A stretch of DNA of 64,000 nt, from NCBI GenBank assembly GCA_905221605.1, contig CAJNDS010002620.1:184001-248000 (forward strand), in the 5' to 3' direction. Shown one piece after another: positions 12,044 to 23,307 of the stretch. Below the pieces are notes generated by a model. The model saw only the letters and a list, made by a program, of their open reading frames with translations, had not been told where the DNA came from and searched no databases. The stretch is from Symbiodinium natans. Taxonomy: Eukaryota; Sar; Dinophyceae; Suessiales; Symbiodiniaceae. Every line of letters begins with the position of its first letter. The stretch's first letter is position 1. Both the position numbers and the translations under genes were made by a program.

Positions 12044-13790
12044 CTAGTACCGAATCCGAGGCATGCAGCACCACGACAGTGCGGCCAAGAGGATACAAAT
12101 GCTGAGGAAAGCCAGCGAGGCATGCAAATGGTTGGGTAGCAGTTGCCTCAGGTAAATCTCCTCAACAAGATTGATCCCCAGAAAAAGAGAGATTGCAAAG
12201 ACAACAATGGTCAAGGAGAGTAGGATGTCTAGGCACATTGTGCATAGCCGGGCTCTTAGCCTGTGGCTGATGTGAAACACCAACTTTATCACGAAGGGGA
12301 ACACGCCCAGCCAGTACGAAAGCGGCCGGTACAGCTCCACCATTAACCAGTAGATCTCTGTGTTGAACCATATGATAAGGTCCATCAAGGCGAATAGTGC
12401 AGGACCTGTGCTGCTGTTGGAATTAATATGATGTATCAGGGACACGTCATGCCAGAAAGGTCTCGGTGGCGAATTTGATTGTCCAAAACAGGCAAAGCTC
12501 AAAAGGTCGAAAACTCCCCACACATCGAACGAGCGTTCTGAATCGAACCAAGGTTCTGGCGGCCAACAAGATGCGCGGATAGGTAAGGGTATCGTTTGCC
12601 AACTGGTGGACCATCCGGGCACGTACGTCGGATTGCACACATAGCTCGAACGCCTGTACGGATCCAAACCACTTGGAGATACAGCTCAACAGCACCTTTG
12701 TTCCACAACAGTGCAGGGATAAACAGGCCTCATTTTTAGAGGAACGAATGCAAAACGCAGTGCTATTTTCAAAGTTGAGCACCTGTCGGTCGCAAGACAT
12801 TCCGTTTGGATGTTCGGCCTCACAGCAGCTACTTTGACACTCACTGATCGAGAACTGTCGAAGTTGCTTGTCAAGCAGGTCGATGCTCCGAAAATATGCC
12901 CTCACGGAGTGCACTGCGAATGTAAACGCCGGCACGCAGACAAGGCCAAAAAGAGCCCGCCCCACGTCCAAGCCTTCCCTTTCCCAGTGCCAGTTCAGCA
13001 ATAGGAGGGAACCCACGCTAAACGCAAAGTGCCCACCCAGCAGCGTCGGGCCCAAGAGTGGAGGGCACATTCGAATGCTTGCACGTTCGCCATGGCTATG
13101 TATGAAGGCACTCAGTTCAAACACGCACCACAGCCTTTGCACGTATCTTCCGCCCCATAGTACTAGCATGGATTTCGACCTTTTCAGGAATCCACCCATG
13201 CTGAGAATGCCTTCAGCCTTCAGTCGGCGGTCCTCTTGATGTATGCATGCCAGGTCCAGGAACACCATCGACCGGCGATAACTCAACAGCAGAGCAAGAT
13301 AGAAGGCTCCCACTCCCGACCCAAGGCACCATGCGGACTTCAGTGTCGTCACATCTGACGCTGGCAAAATATCAAGAGCGTAGAGTACAAACGCGATGAT
13401 TGCAAAGAACGTAGCCACGCCAAATGCTGGAAGAGCCTGATACAGGAGCAATATGTTGATATACTTCTGCCACGCAGCCGCTTGCCAGCAATGGGAAATG
13501 AACTCGTCAATCCCATGCGTTACCTTACTCAGAGAAACCATTGGAAGGCCTCGCCACCAATACCAAGGAATAAGATGAACCACCAGGGATACGGGAATTG
13601 CTCGGAGAATGTCCGGTCGGATGAGCTCCATTGTAGAGATGAAGTTAGTGAGTCGATGGGCCAGGAGTCGTTCATCACTGATCGGCGACACCTCACTAGC
13701 GCTGTTGTCGCCCTTGGATGCAAAGCGAACACAAAAAAACTTGTCAGATAAATCCGCCCAAAGCCCGAGAACGAGCGTGCTCAAGAGTTC
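12044..13790 (-). CDS. Multi-pass membrane protein of a dinoflagellate family, broken by a frame change
   Basis: The first frame (13790 to 12447) holds FISHCWQAAAWQKY, several hydrophobic spans (about residues 105-175), then LDLACIHQEDRRLKAEGI and LVLWGGRYVQRLWCVFEL, then two more hydrophobic spans. I recall this arrangement (FISH-W; cysteine/IHQ-D; RLWCVFEL) as a large dinoflagellate family of membrane proteins with a TIR-like look; that family assignment is from memory. The C-terminal part, with three or four more hydrophobic spans, is in a different frame (12667 to 12044). No splice signals explain the switch near 12.55-12.65 kb, so this is a pseudogene, a base error or an unusual intron. 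There is no ATG before residue 52 of the frame, so an upstream exon probably supplies the start. Confidence 0.65.
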
Positions 13791-13799
13791 TTACACCTC

Positions 13800-14678
13800 A
13801 GATAGCAAATTTCCTTGTGTGCTTAGCATAGGAGTCAAAAGTGGAAGGGCTCAAGGTGTTGGGTAGATATAGGGTTCAAGGAGCCAAGGTTAAAAAATGG
13901 AAACTGGAATTCCCTTTCCAGGCTCCTGCCGCTCCTGCGGTATCGGCACATCTTCTTCTTGTAGGCTCGCCTCCTGGGGATCTACACCCTACTAAACCCT
14001 AGCCCCCCCAAACCACAACCCAAAACCGCAAATTTTACGGCCCCAGTTGAACAATTAGCTTAATCAGCCCAACTGCCACCTGAGTCAGGCACGAAAACCT
14101 GAGGTTTCGGTTTCGGGGTTCAGGTAGGGTCATGGTTTTGGGGTTCAGGGCTTAGGGTTTTGGTGTAGGTTGCTTGCAGGTCCAACACAGGGTGCTCTAA
14201 TGCCTGCGGCTTGCCGAATCGGTGGAGTTCCAGGAACTAGACCCAAGAGCACCTAGGAAAATAAAGGGTGCCCTTTGATTTGTGGTTAACAGGGGTTTAC
14301 AAGGGGAACCTAACCCTAAAATAAGGGGATAGGGGCCTACTCTGGGTCCTCGGGAAGACAACCCCAGTAGCTGGGAGCAAAAAGGGCACTCTTTTTGGTT
14401 ATAAGGTTTTATATGGGATAAGAACCCAATAAAAAAGGGGAATAAGGGCGCTACTGGGCATCCTAGCTGAACCCTACACCCTAGACTGTCTGGACTTCTA
14501 CGGCTCCTACATCCCCCGAACGTTGAGTTGCAAACGCCCTACCTTGAGAACCCAAAGCCTTATTTTTTTGTGTTTCCTACTGCTGCAAATGACCGTATGG
14601 TTTCTTAGGTAGCCCCCCAAAAAATGGAGGTTTGGGGCCCTTAAGGGAAACTTGGGAAGGCATGAACACCCTTGCTGG
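13800..14678. repeat. Dispersed GGGCAC/ACTGGGCA repeat, two adjacent copies
   Basis: Segments at about 14262-14350 and 14379-14463 share the layout 'aaagggcacyctttt ... aaggggaata ... ctactgggca'. A third copy is at about 11695-11757. No gene was recognised in the rest of this stretch. Confidence 0.45.
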
Positions 14679-15113
14679 GCGCCCTAAACCCTAAACCCCC
14701 AACACCTAAGCCCCAATGCCCTGCGCTCCTCGCCACCCGACCGATCTTCAGCTGGGTCCACGCTCCCTGAGACCATGACTGCCCTTTGATCTTCCCAGGC
14801 CTACGGGGGAGAAGGTGAAACACTTGGGCAGCAATTGACTTGGGCGATGAAAACGCTGCGGAATTTCTCCACTGGCTCTCACAATCCTTCGCCGATCCAG
14901 AGGGCCACTGCGGCACGTTTAGGGTTTGGGCTTCAGGGTTTAGAGTTTAGAGTTTAGGGTTTAGGGCTTAGGGTTTAGGGTTATCGGAGCTCCACATGCC
15001 CGAGTGGCATGCGTGAGGGTGGCAAATCTTTAAACATGCCCCAACAAGCCTTGCCGAAGGTTCTTAGGCATGCTGGTTTAGGGTTTGGGGTTTGGGGTTT
15101 GGGGTTTGGGGTT
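14679..15113. repeat. CCCTAAA / TTTAGGG arrays around an island
   Basis: A short CCCTAAA run at 14679-14700 faces TTTAGGG units at 14918-14982; GGTTTGG variants follow at 15078-15113. The 217-bp island between the facing arrays is open on both strands. The plus strand has an acceptor-like CTTCCCAG followed by YGGEGETLGQQLTWAMK, and the minus strand has CESQWRNSAAFSSPKS. The strand is not resolved. Confidence 0.6.
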
Positions 15114-15269
15114 TCACTCCCTCATACAAGTTCGAAAATCCGGTACATGACTTTGTTGGTATCCGGGCCACAAGAGCTTCTGTGACGAAGCTGCTTCGGG
15201 CTTAGGCTTGGGGATTATAAAATCCGAAGTGTTTAGATCCCGCTTTGGGGAACTTTTCATGGGTGCTCG

Positions 15270-15331
<62 letters not shown>
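15270..15331. repeat. Poly-C run of about 62 bases
   Basis: An uninterrupted C homopolymer. The stated length is only as good as the read technology. Confidence 0.95.
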
Positions 15332-15770
15332 ACACCCCCGCACCCGACACCCCTGCGCCCCTTTGTGGACCTTTGCCTGCTCTAACCCACCCCCTGCTCT
15401 TCTGTGTCCTACAGCATCTTGCGGCACCCCGACCCCCACAACCCTTAGTTCGATGTTGGTCTTTCTACATCGATCGACTACCAGATGCTGGTACTTGATC
15501 TTCGGGCTCGCGAAGACCCACCCATGTCAACAGCTGTATCCCAAACACCTGCAAAGCTGCGAAAAACGGTGGCGTTCTCTTTAACCAGAAACAAAGTCGT
15601 GGTATGGGGGTTTCCATGATTTGGAAGGTTTCCTTCGGCGTCAGAGGATCAGGAGCCGCCCCCGGACCCGTGCTTCGTCGTGTGTAGGTTTGGGCATCTT
15701 TCGAACGAACGCTCTTTAAAACAGAAAAATAATCGTTGTAGTGCAGCCCACACCCAGCGTGCCCCCTCGC

Positions 15771-16096
15771 CTCGAGCTGTGCCAGTTCACTGCGGCTTCT
15801 CTCCTGCGCTGCCGCTGGCCCAAGCCCAGATGGTCAAAGACTCAAGAAAAGCGGAGACAGACCTGTCTGGAGAGCCTGATTGTCAAGGCAGCAGGAGTCA
15901 AGCCTCCACGCTGCGCAGGTTGAGCGCGAGCTCGTGCTTCTGTCGTTCCTGGGCACTTTGCTTCGACGTGCTCAGCGTCGCTGACGTGCATGTCTTCCCA
16001 GCATCACGCGGAAAATCCCCCCTGGCCTCGATCTCGCGCCTCTCCTCCAGCTCTGCAATCTGCTTCTGGTAGTCTGCAGTCAGCTGCTCCACTGAC
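15771..16096 (-). CDS. Coiled-coil protein fragment with micro-exons and GC-AG introns
   Basis: Three minus-strand exons join in frame to make one continuous helix. Exon 1 (16096-16027, 70 nt) encodes SVEQLTADYQKQIAELEE and RREIE. Exon 2 (15948-15904, 45 nt) encodes ERQKHELALNLRSVE. Exon 3 (15803-15771, 33 nt) encodes ERSRSELAQLE. Each ends GAG|GC and each acceptor is CAG (CAG|G for exon 1, CAG|GA for exons 2 and 3), so both introns (78 and 100 nt) are GC-AG and phase 0. The heptad pattern and charge fit a coiled coil. The rest of the protein was not located. I cannot say which coiled-coil protein it is. Confidence 0.6.
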
Positions 16097-16099
16097 CTG

Positions 16100-18940
16100 C
16101 GAACGGCGAGTGTAAAGTTGGGAACAACCCAACATACGAGAGCTGTGGCGAATCATAGCAGTGGTTGAGGAGAAAGTTCACGTCTCGAGTCTTCGAGCCA
16201 CTGAAACTAGTAAGGTTCCCACACCGATGGCACAAAGCACGAACTGCCACAATTCCTGCCCCAAAACACCCAAACTCTACGACTCCACTCATCCCGAAGG
16301 TGCCGAATGCTGCAACCACCGAAGAACTCTTGCGGCCGCCTCTCATGGTCGGAAGTCCGACCAGCGGAGTCCGACCGCAGCCGATCCAACTGAGGGCAGC
16401 TTTGGGGTCTGGGGATGCGGGGCATACTATATATATGTATATAATACTTTTACATGTATTCCAAAATTTTAACACATACTGATGTATTTGTAACATACAT
16501 AACGGTGCTTTAGGATGTTGTCAAGGTTGTAAGGTGGGGTCTAGAGCTTCTGCATCGGAACTCTTCGAGCCCTCAAGCCAGAATCTCGCCTCACTCATCC
16601 AGCGCAAGGCATGGGGGGTGAACCCATTGGTGGCTAGGGGTCTGTCTGAGCACTTCGTGCGGCGTGCGTGCCTCAGGACAGTCCCTGCCTCTTTGGCTTG
16701 CTTTCTGCTAGAAGGTGCCCCGAAGGCTCTGCACAAGGGTGCTGCTACAAGACCCCAAGCTCGTTGTGCCGCAAAGCGGCCCTACTAAGGTGCCGGCCTC
16801 CTCCTTCAGCGTGGCGGCTTCATGCGTGATGGATTCGAGGTCCCTGGTGTCTCACGAGCTTACTTCTCTTTCGGAAACACTTTGGGCAGCTTAGACCTAC
16901 ACAGACTTCACTGCCAAGCAGACAGCCATGTCGATGCAGTGGGCGGATAAGGACGCAAAAGACGACAGACCGAGCTGCTTGCATCATTTTCGCCTCTCTT
17001 GTCCCATGGCGAGGCTGCTGGGCAGGCAGTGGTTGCCTGCTCAGTACAGCCTCCATGTTCGAAGGCGTAGCTCCGGAACAGCGGTAGCAGGGCCAATGGC
17101 TGTGCGGGAGGCTTACTACTCTCCGCAACCTGTGTTGAACATCGCAACACCTGCTTCATGCCCCAGCGTGTCTCCAGTCCAAGAGCTGAGTGACGTCTTC
17201 CAGAGATGAGAGAAGGCACAGTGGTCTAGTCCGAAGCTCTGACCAGGATGTGGAGCAGAGGTGACTCGGAGATGCGCCGAGCACTAAGACGGGGGATCAC
17301 CACATCCGCATCTTTCTGCAGCAGGCGACCGGACCATTAGCTTGCAGAAGCCGCAAAAAGCTATCTGCAGTCTTGGCTTCAGGCGCTCTGCGGCCGCGAC
17401 CACTTTGAGGCAGACTGCAGACAGCTCCTTGGACTCGGAGGGCAGTGTTTGGGGAGCTTGTAAAGGCTTGTAGAGGCTTCTGATGCGAGGCCTGATGCTC
17501 AAAAATGCACAGGCTAGGCGGCAGGTTCAGCCAAAACGTGATGGCTGTCCATAGCTGCCTCGTTCCAAGAACTACTAGGGACGAGACTGGAGCGCGGCCG
17601 CTTGCTGCCTCCGCCTGGCAAGGTGCTCATGGATGCATTATGATTGCGATGCTGTGGTATGACTGCGATTACTCTGATATATTGCAAGGCCAGAACCCGG
17701 CCTCTCCGCAAAGCGCTTGTTCACTGGCGCTCGGCGCAGCAGCGCCTGCTGAGCCTTCGAGGCACCTGCGTCGCTGCTCTCGCGCTCGCGCGGTCAAGGG
17801 TTTGGAGCTGCCGAGCGCTTCAGATGCTCAAAACCTCCCCGGCTGCGTCTGACCCTTATGCTTGAAACAATCCTGAGCATTCCTGAACCCCAAGCGCGGA
17901 CCCAACGGTGCAGACGTATGAGATGCAAGGCCGGCATGTGGCCTTCGATCACGAGCTGGGGCCTTGGGACTCCATGTTGTGTGGCGTGTGCTGTCTGTAA
18001 AAGTCAGCCTGAGAGAACAGTCTCGCAAACCGATGGCTTCAACCTGCCACACTGTGCAGTCAGGCCACTGACATGACACCACCAGCGCCCGCGGAACAGA
18101 GTCTGTCCGTGCTGTGCCCCAGTGGAACTCATCCAGGGTTGTATCGTCTGCGCCGCAGAGGCCTGACAGACTGGCTGCAGCTACCAAGCATCAGGCTCCT
18201 CGTCAGTTGCAGTCATACCATCTATTTTCGATTCAGGCTTGAATTTGATGATGCCTTTCTCGGCATCCCCCCCCCCCCCCCCCCCCCCCGCACCCCCCCA
18301 CCCCAGCCCCCGCCTGCTCGAACGCACAATAGCTTGAGCACATCCCGAAGCTCTTGGCAAACGCCTTGCCAATAGTCCTTCCTGAGATTTGAGGTAAAGG
18401 CACACAACACTGTCACTACACTTGGCCACACTCACTGCAGCACCAATCAGGTAACTACAGTAGGATGGGTTCCACATCGGATGAGGTTTGACGATGCTCA
18501 AGCGGAATAGAAAGGAGCGGAATTTTCATAAGACAGACTCCCAGATCACCCACGGAAGGGTTGGCGATCTGATTGCCCTGGGGCCCACAACCCTCCACTG
18601 CTGCACGTCAACACGAACGTAACCCGGCAACCAGAATGCCTCCAGCGCAAGAAACCTAAAGACGATGACTAACCATAACGAATACAACCCAAAGCCCTAT
18701 TCACAACCCTATAGCCCAAACCTCAAACCCAAAATCCCAAGCCTTAAAAACTCCGAACCCGAAAGCCCTAAACCCTAAACCCTGTTGCTTACCCTGCACC
18801 CCAGAGCACCCCAGTCCTAAAAGTCATTGGAATCACACGCACGCGGGTCTCAAACCAACTATGAGGGCTAAATGTTGGGGATCCTATTCGGGTCTCTTTA
18901 TGCTACCTTCCTTAGAGCTTTGCGAAGCCCTACACCCCTA
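16100..18940. other. No gene recognised; poly-C and short CCCTAAA run
   Basis: A C run lies at about 18270-18289 and a short CCCTAAA run at 18759-18783. Several frames of 60-120 codons are open on both strands, but none shows a family motif or splice sites that agree in phase. Probably introns and intergenic DNA. Confidence 0.3.
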
Positions 18941-18942
18941 AA

Positions 18943-19860
18943 AACCCTAAACCCTAAACCCTACGATCCCAAGAGATGCTCGGAAGCCCAGCTGCTGTTC
19001 GGCGTGGAGCGCCGAGGCCGGCCGCGGGGCCGCGCCGGCCGCGTCCAGGGCCTCTCGAGCCGGGACGACAAAACTGGGTTTAAAGTTTAGGGTTTAGGGT
19101 TTAAGGTTTAGGGTTTAGGGTTTAGGGCTGACTGCAAATATGCTGCGAAAGCAACTCGAAGATTGCGGGAAATTGCGACATGTCAGGAGAAGAGCACTGG
19201 CAGTACAGTCGCAAGGCTGAAGGAAGGGGGGGAGAGGGGGGGGACCCTAAACCCTAAACCCTAAATTACCCTAAACCCCAAACCCTAAACCCTAAACCCT
19301 AAACCCTAAACCCTAAACCCCAAACCGAGATGGGGGGGAGGGAGTGACCATCTTCTTCGGGTTCCTGACTGGAGCCGGCCTCCAGGAGATCACCATGGCG
19401 GAGCTGGCCTCGGCTTGTGGCGATAAGGGGTTTAGGGTTTAGGGTTTAGGGTTTAGGGTTTAGGGTTTAGGGTTTAGGGTTTAGGGTTTAGGGTTTAGGG
19501 ACACCAGACCAGATGACACCACCTCGAGAAACAGTGGACAAACTTAGCAGAAGGATGGAGGTGAACCCCAGCTCAATGCAAAAACGACTGGCGACGGTGA
19601 AAAAACTCACAAGGGTTCGCAATCTTGAAGCCCCCCCCACCCCCCAACACCCAAAACCCTAAATCCCTAGTAAACCCCACAAACCCGAGACCCCAAAAGC
19701 CCGCAAGAGCCCTGAAGACCATAAGCCCTAAATCCCAAGCCAGTAACAAACCGAAAGCCGTGACCTCTCAAGAGCGCTAAACTCTAAACCTAAACCCTAA
19801 ACCCTAACCTAAACCCGAACCCTAAACCCCAAACCCTATACCCTAAGCCCTAAGCCCAAA
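18943..19860. repeat. Cluster of alternating CCCTAAA and TTTAGGG arrays
   Basis: Arrays alternate in orientation: CCCTAAA at 18943-18963, TTTAGGG at 19079-19127, CCCTAAA at 19244-19324, TTTAGGG at 19428-19500, CCCTAAA (degenerate) at 19785-19858. Islands of about 100 bp lie between them and stay open in frame. 18966-19078 is GC-rich; 19326-19427 reads TIFFGFLTGAGLQEITMAEL on the plus strand; 19501-19615 reads PPRETVDKLSRRMEVNPSSM on the plus strand. Some islands may be exons, but strand and borders are unproven. Confidence 0.85.
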
Positions 19861-20790
19861 CTGGGAAGAAGGGTGGCGCCTTGGTGCATGCAGCCGGGCG
19901 CTAGAAGCGCCCTCAAGTGGTCCCGCGCAGCGCGCAAGGACCAGCTGGGGTACTCCTGGTGCTTCTTTTTTGGGGGTTTGGGGTGCTGCTTGGGGGGTTT
20001 AGGGTGTCAAGGTTTGGCGTGGGTTTGGGGGGGGCGGGGACGGTCTTGGAATCCAAGGGGCTCCGCCCCCCTTCGGGCCCCCACCAGCCGGAACCCGGGC
20101 AAGAACAAGAGACTCTTGCAATGCCCCAAGTTTCTTGCAAAGACGGCTGAACGGAAAGCGCTTGCCAGATGTGCAAATCTGGTTAGGCAATGCAGCTTGT
20201 GGTTGGCGGCCAAGGTGCCACCCTAAAGCCGGCTGCGGAGATCTGGGGAGTTACTCGTGTTACTCACATCAAGGCTATCAAACCCCACAATAGGCATTCA
20301 ATAGGCCCTGCAGCTGACCCCTGGGCGGCGTCGAGCTAGGTATGCAGGCAGTGAAGGTCAGGGAAGGTTCAGGGACCCTGAGAACCTATCTCAGAAACCG
20401 CCGCTGTGCCGGTGTTGTCGAATCCCTACACTGACATGCTCGAACCGATCATATTCGGGTGTATTTGTGTGCAGTTGCAGACTCGCTCAATCCCGGATGC
20501 CTCGTAGATGCGCAGGTACTGGAGGCAATACCTGCCACCCGTGAGACCGCTTCGGACTTGCTGACGACAGACACGCAGTGTAATTCCAAGCTGGCGAACC
20601 CTAGAAAAGGCCGTGTGCAGTCCTCGAAGAGGACAAGAGATTCTAAAACTGGCTGTGACTGAGCACAAACCTTGCTAGGTTGCTTCCTCACGAGTCGGCC
20701 CTTTCTTTTGCGAAGAACCCTCGACTTTTTTTATCTTCATCCTAACATACATTCGAATTTCAGCAACAAGCAGTGGCCCAAGAGACTGCC

Positions 20791-20794
20791 TTTT

Positions 20795-20868
<74 letters not shown>

Positions 20869-20945
20869 TTCCTTCCACAGCCGAAGATCCCCCCCTTGCG
20901 GGGAAGGACCGCCCCAAGGGGCCAGCAATACAGAGTCTGTTGGTG
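20791..20945 (-). mobile_element. 3' tail of retroposed unit B: stem-loops, (GA)n, A9
   Basis: Read on the minus strand: AGACTCTGTA, then two GC-rich hairpins (GGCCCC-TT-GGGGC and CCTTCCCCGC-AAGGGGGG), then GGAAGGAAGG, about 33 GA units (20865-20799) and nine A (20799-20791). The same order of parts ends the neighbouring unit at 23400-23308. Stem-loop plus microsatellite plus A-run is the kind of 3' end that LINE-type reverse transcriptases recognise and copy (known from other non-LTR elements; applying it here is inference). Confidence 0.65.
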
Positions 20946-21524
20946 TGATAGGTTTGGAAGGTGGTGGGTGGTATCACGAAGCAACAGCTAACACCACGTA
21001 GTGCCAACCACGGTACCATGTAGAACAAGTGTGTGTTCCCCACCAGCTGCCGAAAACGTCCCTTTAGGACAAAACATGAGGAAGGCAAAAGCGTGCACTG
21101 TGATGTTTGGAGCCAATGGTATATGCCCCCGCCCCGAATTGAGACCTTCCTCTTAGGTATACTCCCCACAATCAGGGTGGAGTAGGTGTGGTTCCCTCCC
21201 CACAGTTTTGGTGGGTTGGGGCTGTAGTCAGAATACGAGCCTCCCTTCCCCAACAACCGAAATCCCCCAAATCAACCGAACAACACCCAGGGACCCACGA
21301 GGGGAAGGGAGGGGAAGAAGCGATTTCCCTAGGGCGGCTGATTGTGCAGTACGGTGAGGCTTCGCTCACTTGGATTAATTGGTTGGCTACGGTCTCCCCT
21401 TATCCCGAAAACATCCCCCTTAAGGTTGTTACACAGCTGGTTTCCCTCTCTCCCTGTTTGGCTCACTTGTGTCCCCGATTCAGGTCTCAGTGGATGAGAA
21501 TGTCGTGGTCGAGGTAGTAGAGGG

Positions 21525-22907
21525 TCACTTCGTTGTTCGATTTGCCAGGCGCTTGATTTGGTCTTCTAGATTTTCACTGCTCCTTGAGCTGTCTCCCCCA
21601 GCTCTGTCCAATCTTCTCTTCCTTGGTAGGGGTGGTCTGTCGTGGTGTTGGGACTCTTCCCTCCGAGCCGATGGTCTTTCACATGGCCCTCCATACACCG
21701 TGTGTGGTCGCCTTGTGGTCGTGGGTGATCTCCGCGTTGTTGTAGTCGACCGACTTTCTCCCTCATAGTTGCCCCTATACTGTTTGGCCCTGGAAGCCGA
21801 TGGTGTTTCACATGGTCTTCCTGGCTTTCCCCATGTGGGCGGTTTTTGCGGTGTTGGGTGAGCTCCTGCTGGGTAGTCTCGGTTTGTTCCCCGGCCGTGC
21901 TCACATGCGGATGACTGAGCTTGGCATCGAGCTTGTCGTTGTAGTGATTCCCATGTCGTTGGCGATGAGACAATACTTTGCAACGGGGATGCCTGCAATC
22001 TCCACCAAGGTTTTCTCGGGGGATGTTGGGGTTCGGCTGGTCTTAGTCGTCCTGTTGCGGTGCCCCCCGAGTTTTCGGTCTCGGCCTTGGTGACGTCTTC
22101 CGGGTCAACTGCCACCTCCTCATATTCGTCTTCATCCCTCCTCGGCTGTTGTGGTTCATCTCGTCGATGTTCGCGTGTGTCTTCTCCCTTTGGTTTGTTC
22201 GCCTTTTGTTCTCCATGTGGCCTCTCCCTTCTCTGACTGGACTGTCTGGCGCGGTAACCTCCTCGGCGTTCTTCTTGTCCTGGCGGGGTTGGCTTTTCCT
22301 TAGAGGCCGATGGTGTTTCACATGGCTTTTTGGTGTGCTCCCTCAGGGTGTCGTCCACTAAGTCGCCTGTTCCCTTGGTGTCATCTTTCTTGGAGGCCGA
22401 TGGTGTTGCACATGGCCTTGCGTCATGCTCCCCCAGGATGTCGTCCTCGAAATGGCCTGCTCCCTTGGTCTCTGTCGCTCTTGTGTTCTTCTCGTCCTCC
22501 TCGTTCCATGGTTTTCCTGAGCGGTCGCGGGTTGTGGTAGCCGATGGTGTCTCACATGGCCCCACGGTTGTGTCTTCCCCATCGGTGTTGTCCCCCCAGT
22601 CTGCTCCTTCATCATTGGGGTCTGCTCCCCCTTCGCCCCGTTCATACTCGCCCCCGACGTTGTGGTGCGTTGGAGGTTCTTGACTGTTGACGGGGGAAAT
22701 GACGTTGATACTTGCTTGGAACCACTGGGTAATTTCATCTGCACTCCCTTGCCGAAGTCTCCCTCTGATGTCCTCTGCTTGGTGTGGCGTGTAGTTCTCG
22801 GCCACCCACTCGATGACTTTCCTCATGTGGTGCAGGGCGGTCTCCACCAGGGCTTCCCCGGTCGTAGTCGGCAGTGCAGCGGTAGCGGTGGCATCATGGT
22901 GCTCCAT
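21525..22907 (-). CDS. 460-codon ORF with five PCETPSAS-like repeats
   Basis: An intact ATG-to-TGA frame on the minus strand, downstream of tandem spliced-leader relicts. Residues 1-75 are predicted helical (EALVET ... IEWVAENYTPHQAEDIRG). The rest is hydrophilic, rich in Glu, Arg, Thr and Pro. Five boxes recur: GPCETPSAT, RPCATPSAS, KPCETPSAS, RPCETPSAS and GPCERPSAR, near 22552, 22412, 22315, 21808 and 21682. At DNA level each box is roughly GGCCGATGGTGTTTCACATG on the plus strand. The C-terminus is basic. I recognise no catalytic domain. It may be a host gene copied back as cDNA or a non-enzymatic ORF of a retroelement. Absence of introns agrees with retroposition. Confidence 0.7.
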   Translation of the reverse strand: MEHHDATATAALPTTTGEALVETALHHMRKVIEWVAENYTPHQAEDIRGRLRQGSADEITQWFQASINVISPVNSQEPPTHHNVGGEYERGEGGADPNDEGADWGDNTDGEDTTVGPCETPSATTTRDRSGKPWNEEDEKNTRATETKGAGHFEDDILGEHDARPCATPSASKKDDTKGTGDLVDDTLREHTKKPCETPSASKEKPTPPGQEERRGGYRARQSSQRRERPHGEQKANKPKGEDTREHRRDEPQQPRRDEDEYEEVAVDPEDVTKAETENSGGTATGRLRPAEPQHPPRKPWWRLQASPLQSIVSSPTTWESLQRQARCQAQSSACEHGRGTNRDYPAGAHPTPQKPPTWGKPGRPCETPSASRAKQYRGNYEGESRSTTTTRRSPTTTRRPHTVYGGPCERPSARREESQHHDRPPLPRKRRLDRAGGDSSRSSENLEDQIKRLANRTTK

Positions 22908-23259
22908 AGCGGAAAGGCGGGGTTATAGCTGAATGTGACGTGGTAGGGCAAAGTGATGTGGTGGGGTAGGGTATGCCGAAAGTGACGAGTCCTGGAGGGA
23001 TGTTGCATACGCATGCGGGTCTAAAACAGCGTACAGAAATCGATGCGCCTGTCTGTTCCCCCACTTCAGCTCCTTGTTAAGGTGTCCCCGTAAAGCAATG
23101 GAAGCGACCAAGGCAAGTCGAAGACAAGTTGAAGAACATGTGCCCCCCGAACGAAGCCCAAAACTTAGAGGTGCAGGGGCGGAGCGAAGTGGCTTCACAG
23201 TTTGAGCCTGCGGCGCGGCTGACTCAAGCCTGATTGGGGGGGCGGGTTCCCCTCACAGA
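22908..23259 (-). other. 5' leader of the SL-headed unit
   Basis: About 350 bp between the leader relicts and the ATG at 22907. No long frame and no telomere-like repeats. Likely 5' UTR of the retroposed transcript. Confidence 0.5.
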
Positions 23260-23307
23260 CTTGAGCCAAAATGGCTTGAGCCAAAATGGCTTGAGCCAAA
23301 ATGGCTA
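23260..23307 (-). other. Three tandem relict dinoflagellate spliced leaders
   Basis: On the minus strand the order is TAGCCATTTTGGCTCAAG, then CCATTTTGGCTCAAG, then CCATTTTGGCTCAAG. The known leader is a 22-mer ending CCATTTTGGCTCAAG. The 5'-most copy keeps 18 nt and the inner two keep 15 nt each, as expected if the AG inside an older genomic leader was used as the trans-splice acceptor and the message was copied back into the genome more than once. This gives the direction of the downstream transcript (minus strand) and its 5' end. Confidence 0.95.

Noticed and set aside
15114-15498. Pro-rich or Gly-rich ORFs over the poly-C run
   Set aside because: They exist only because a homopolymer has no stops.
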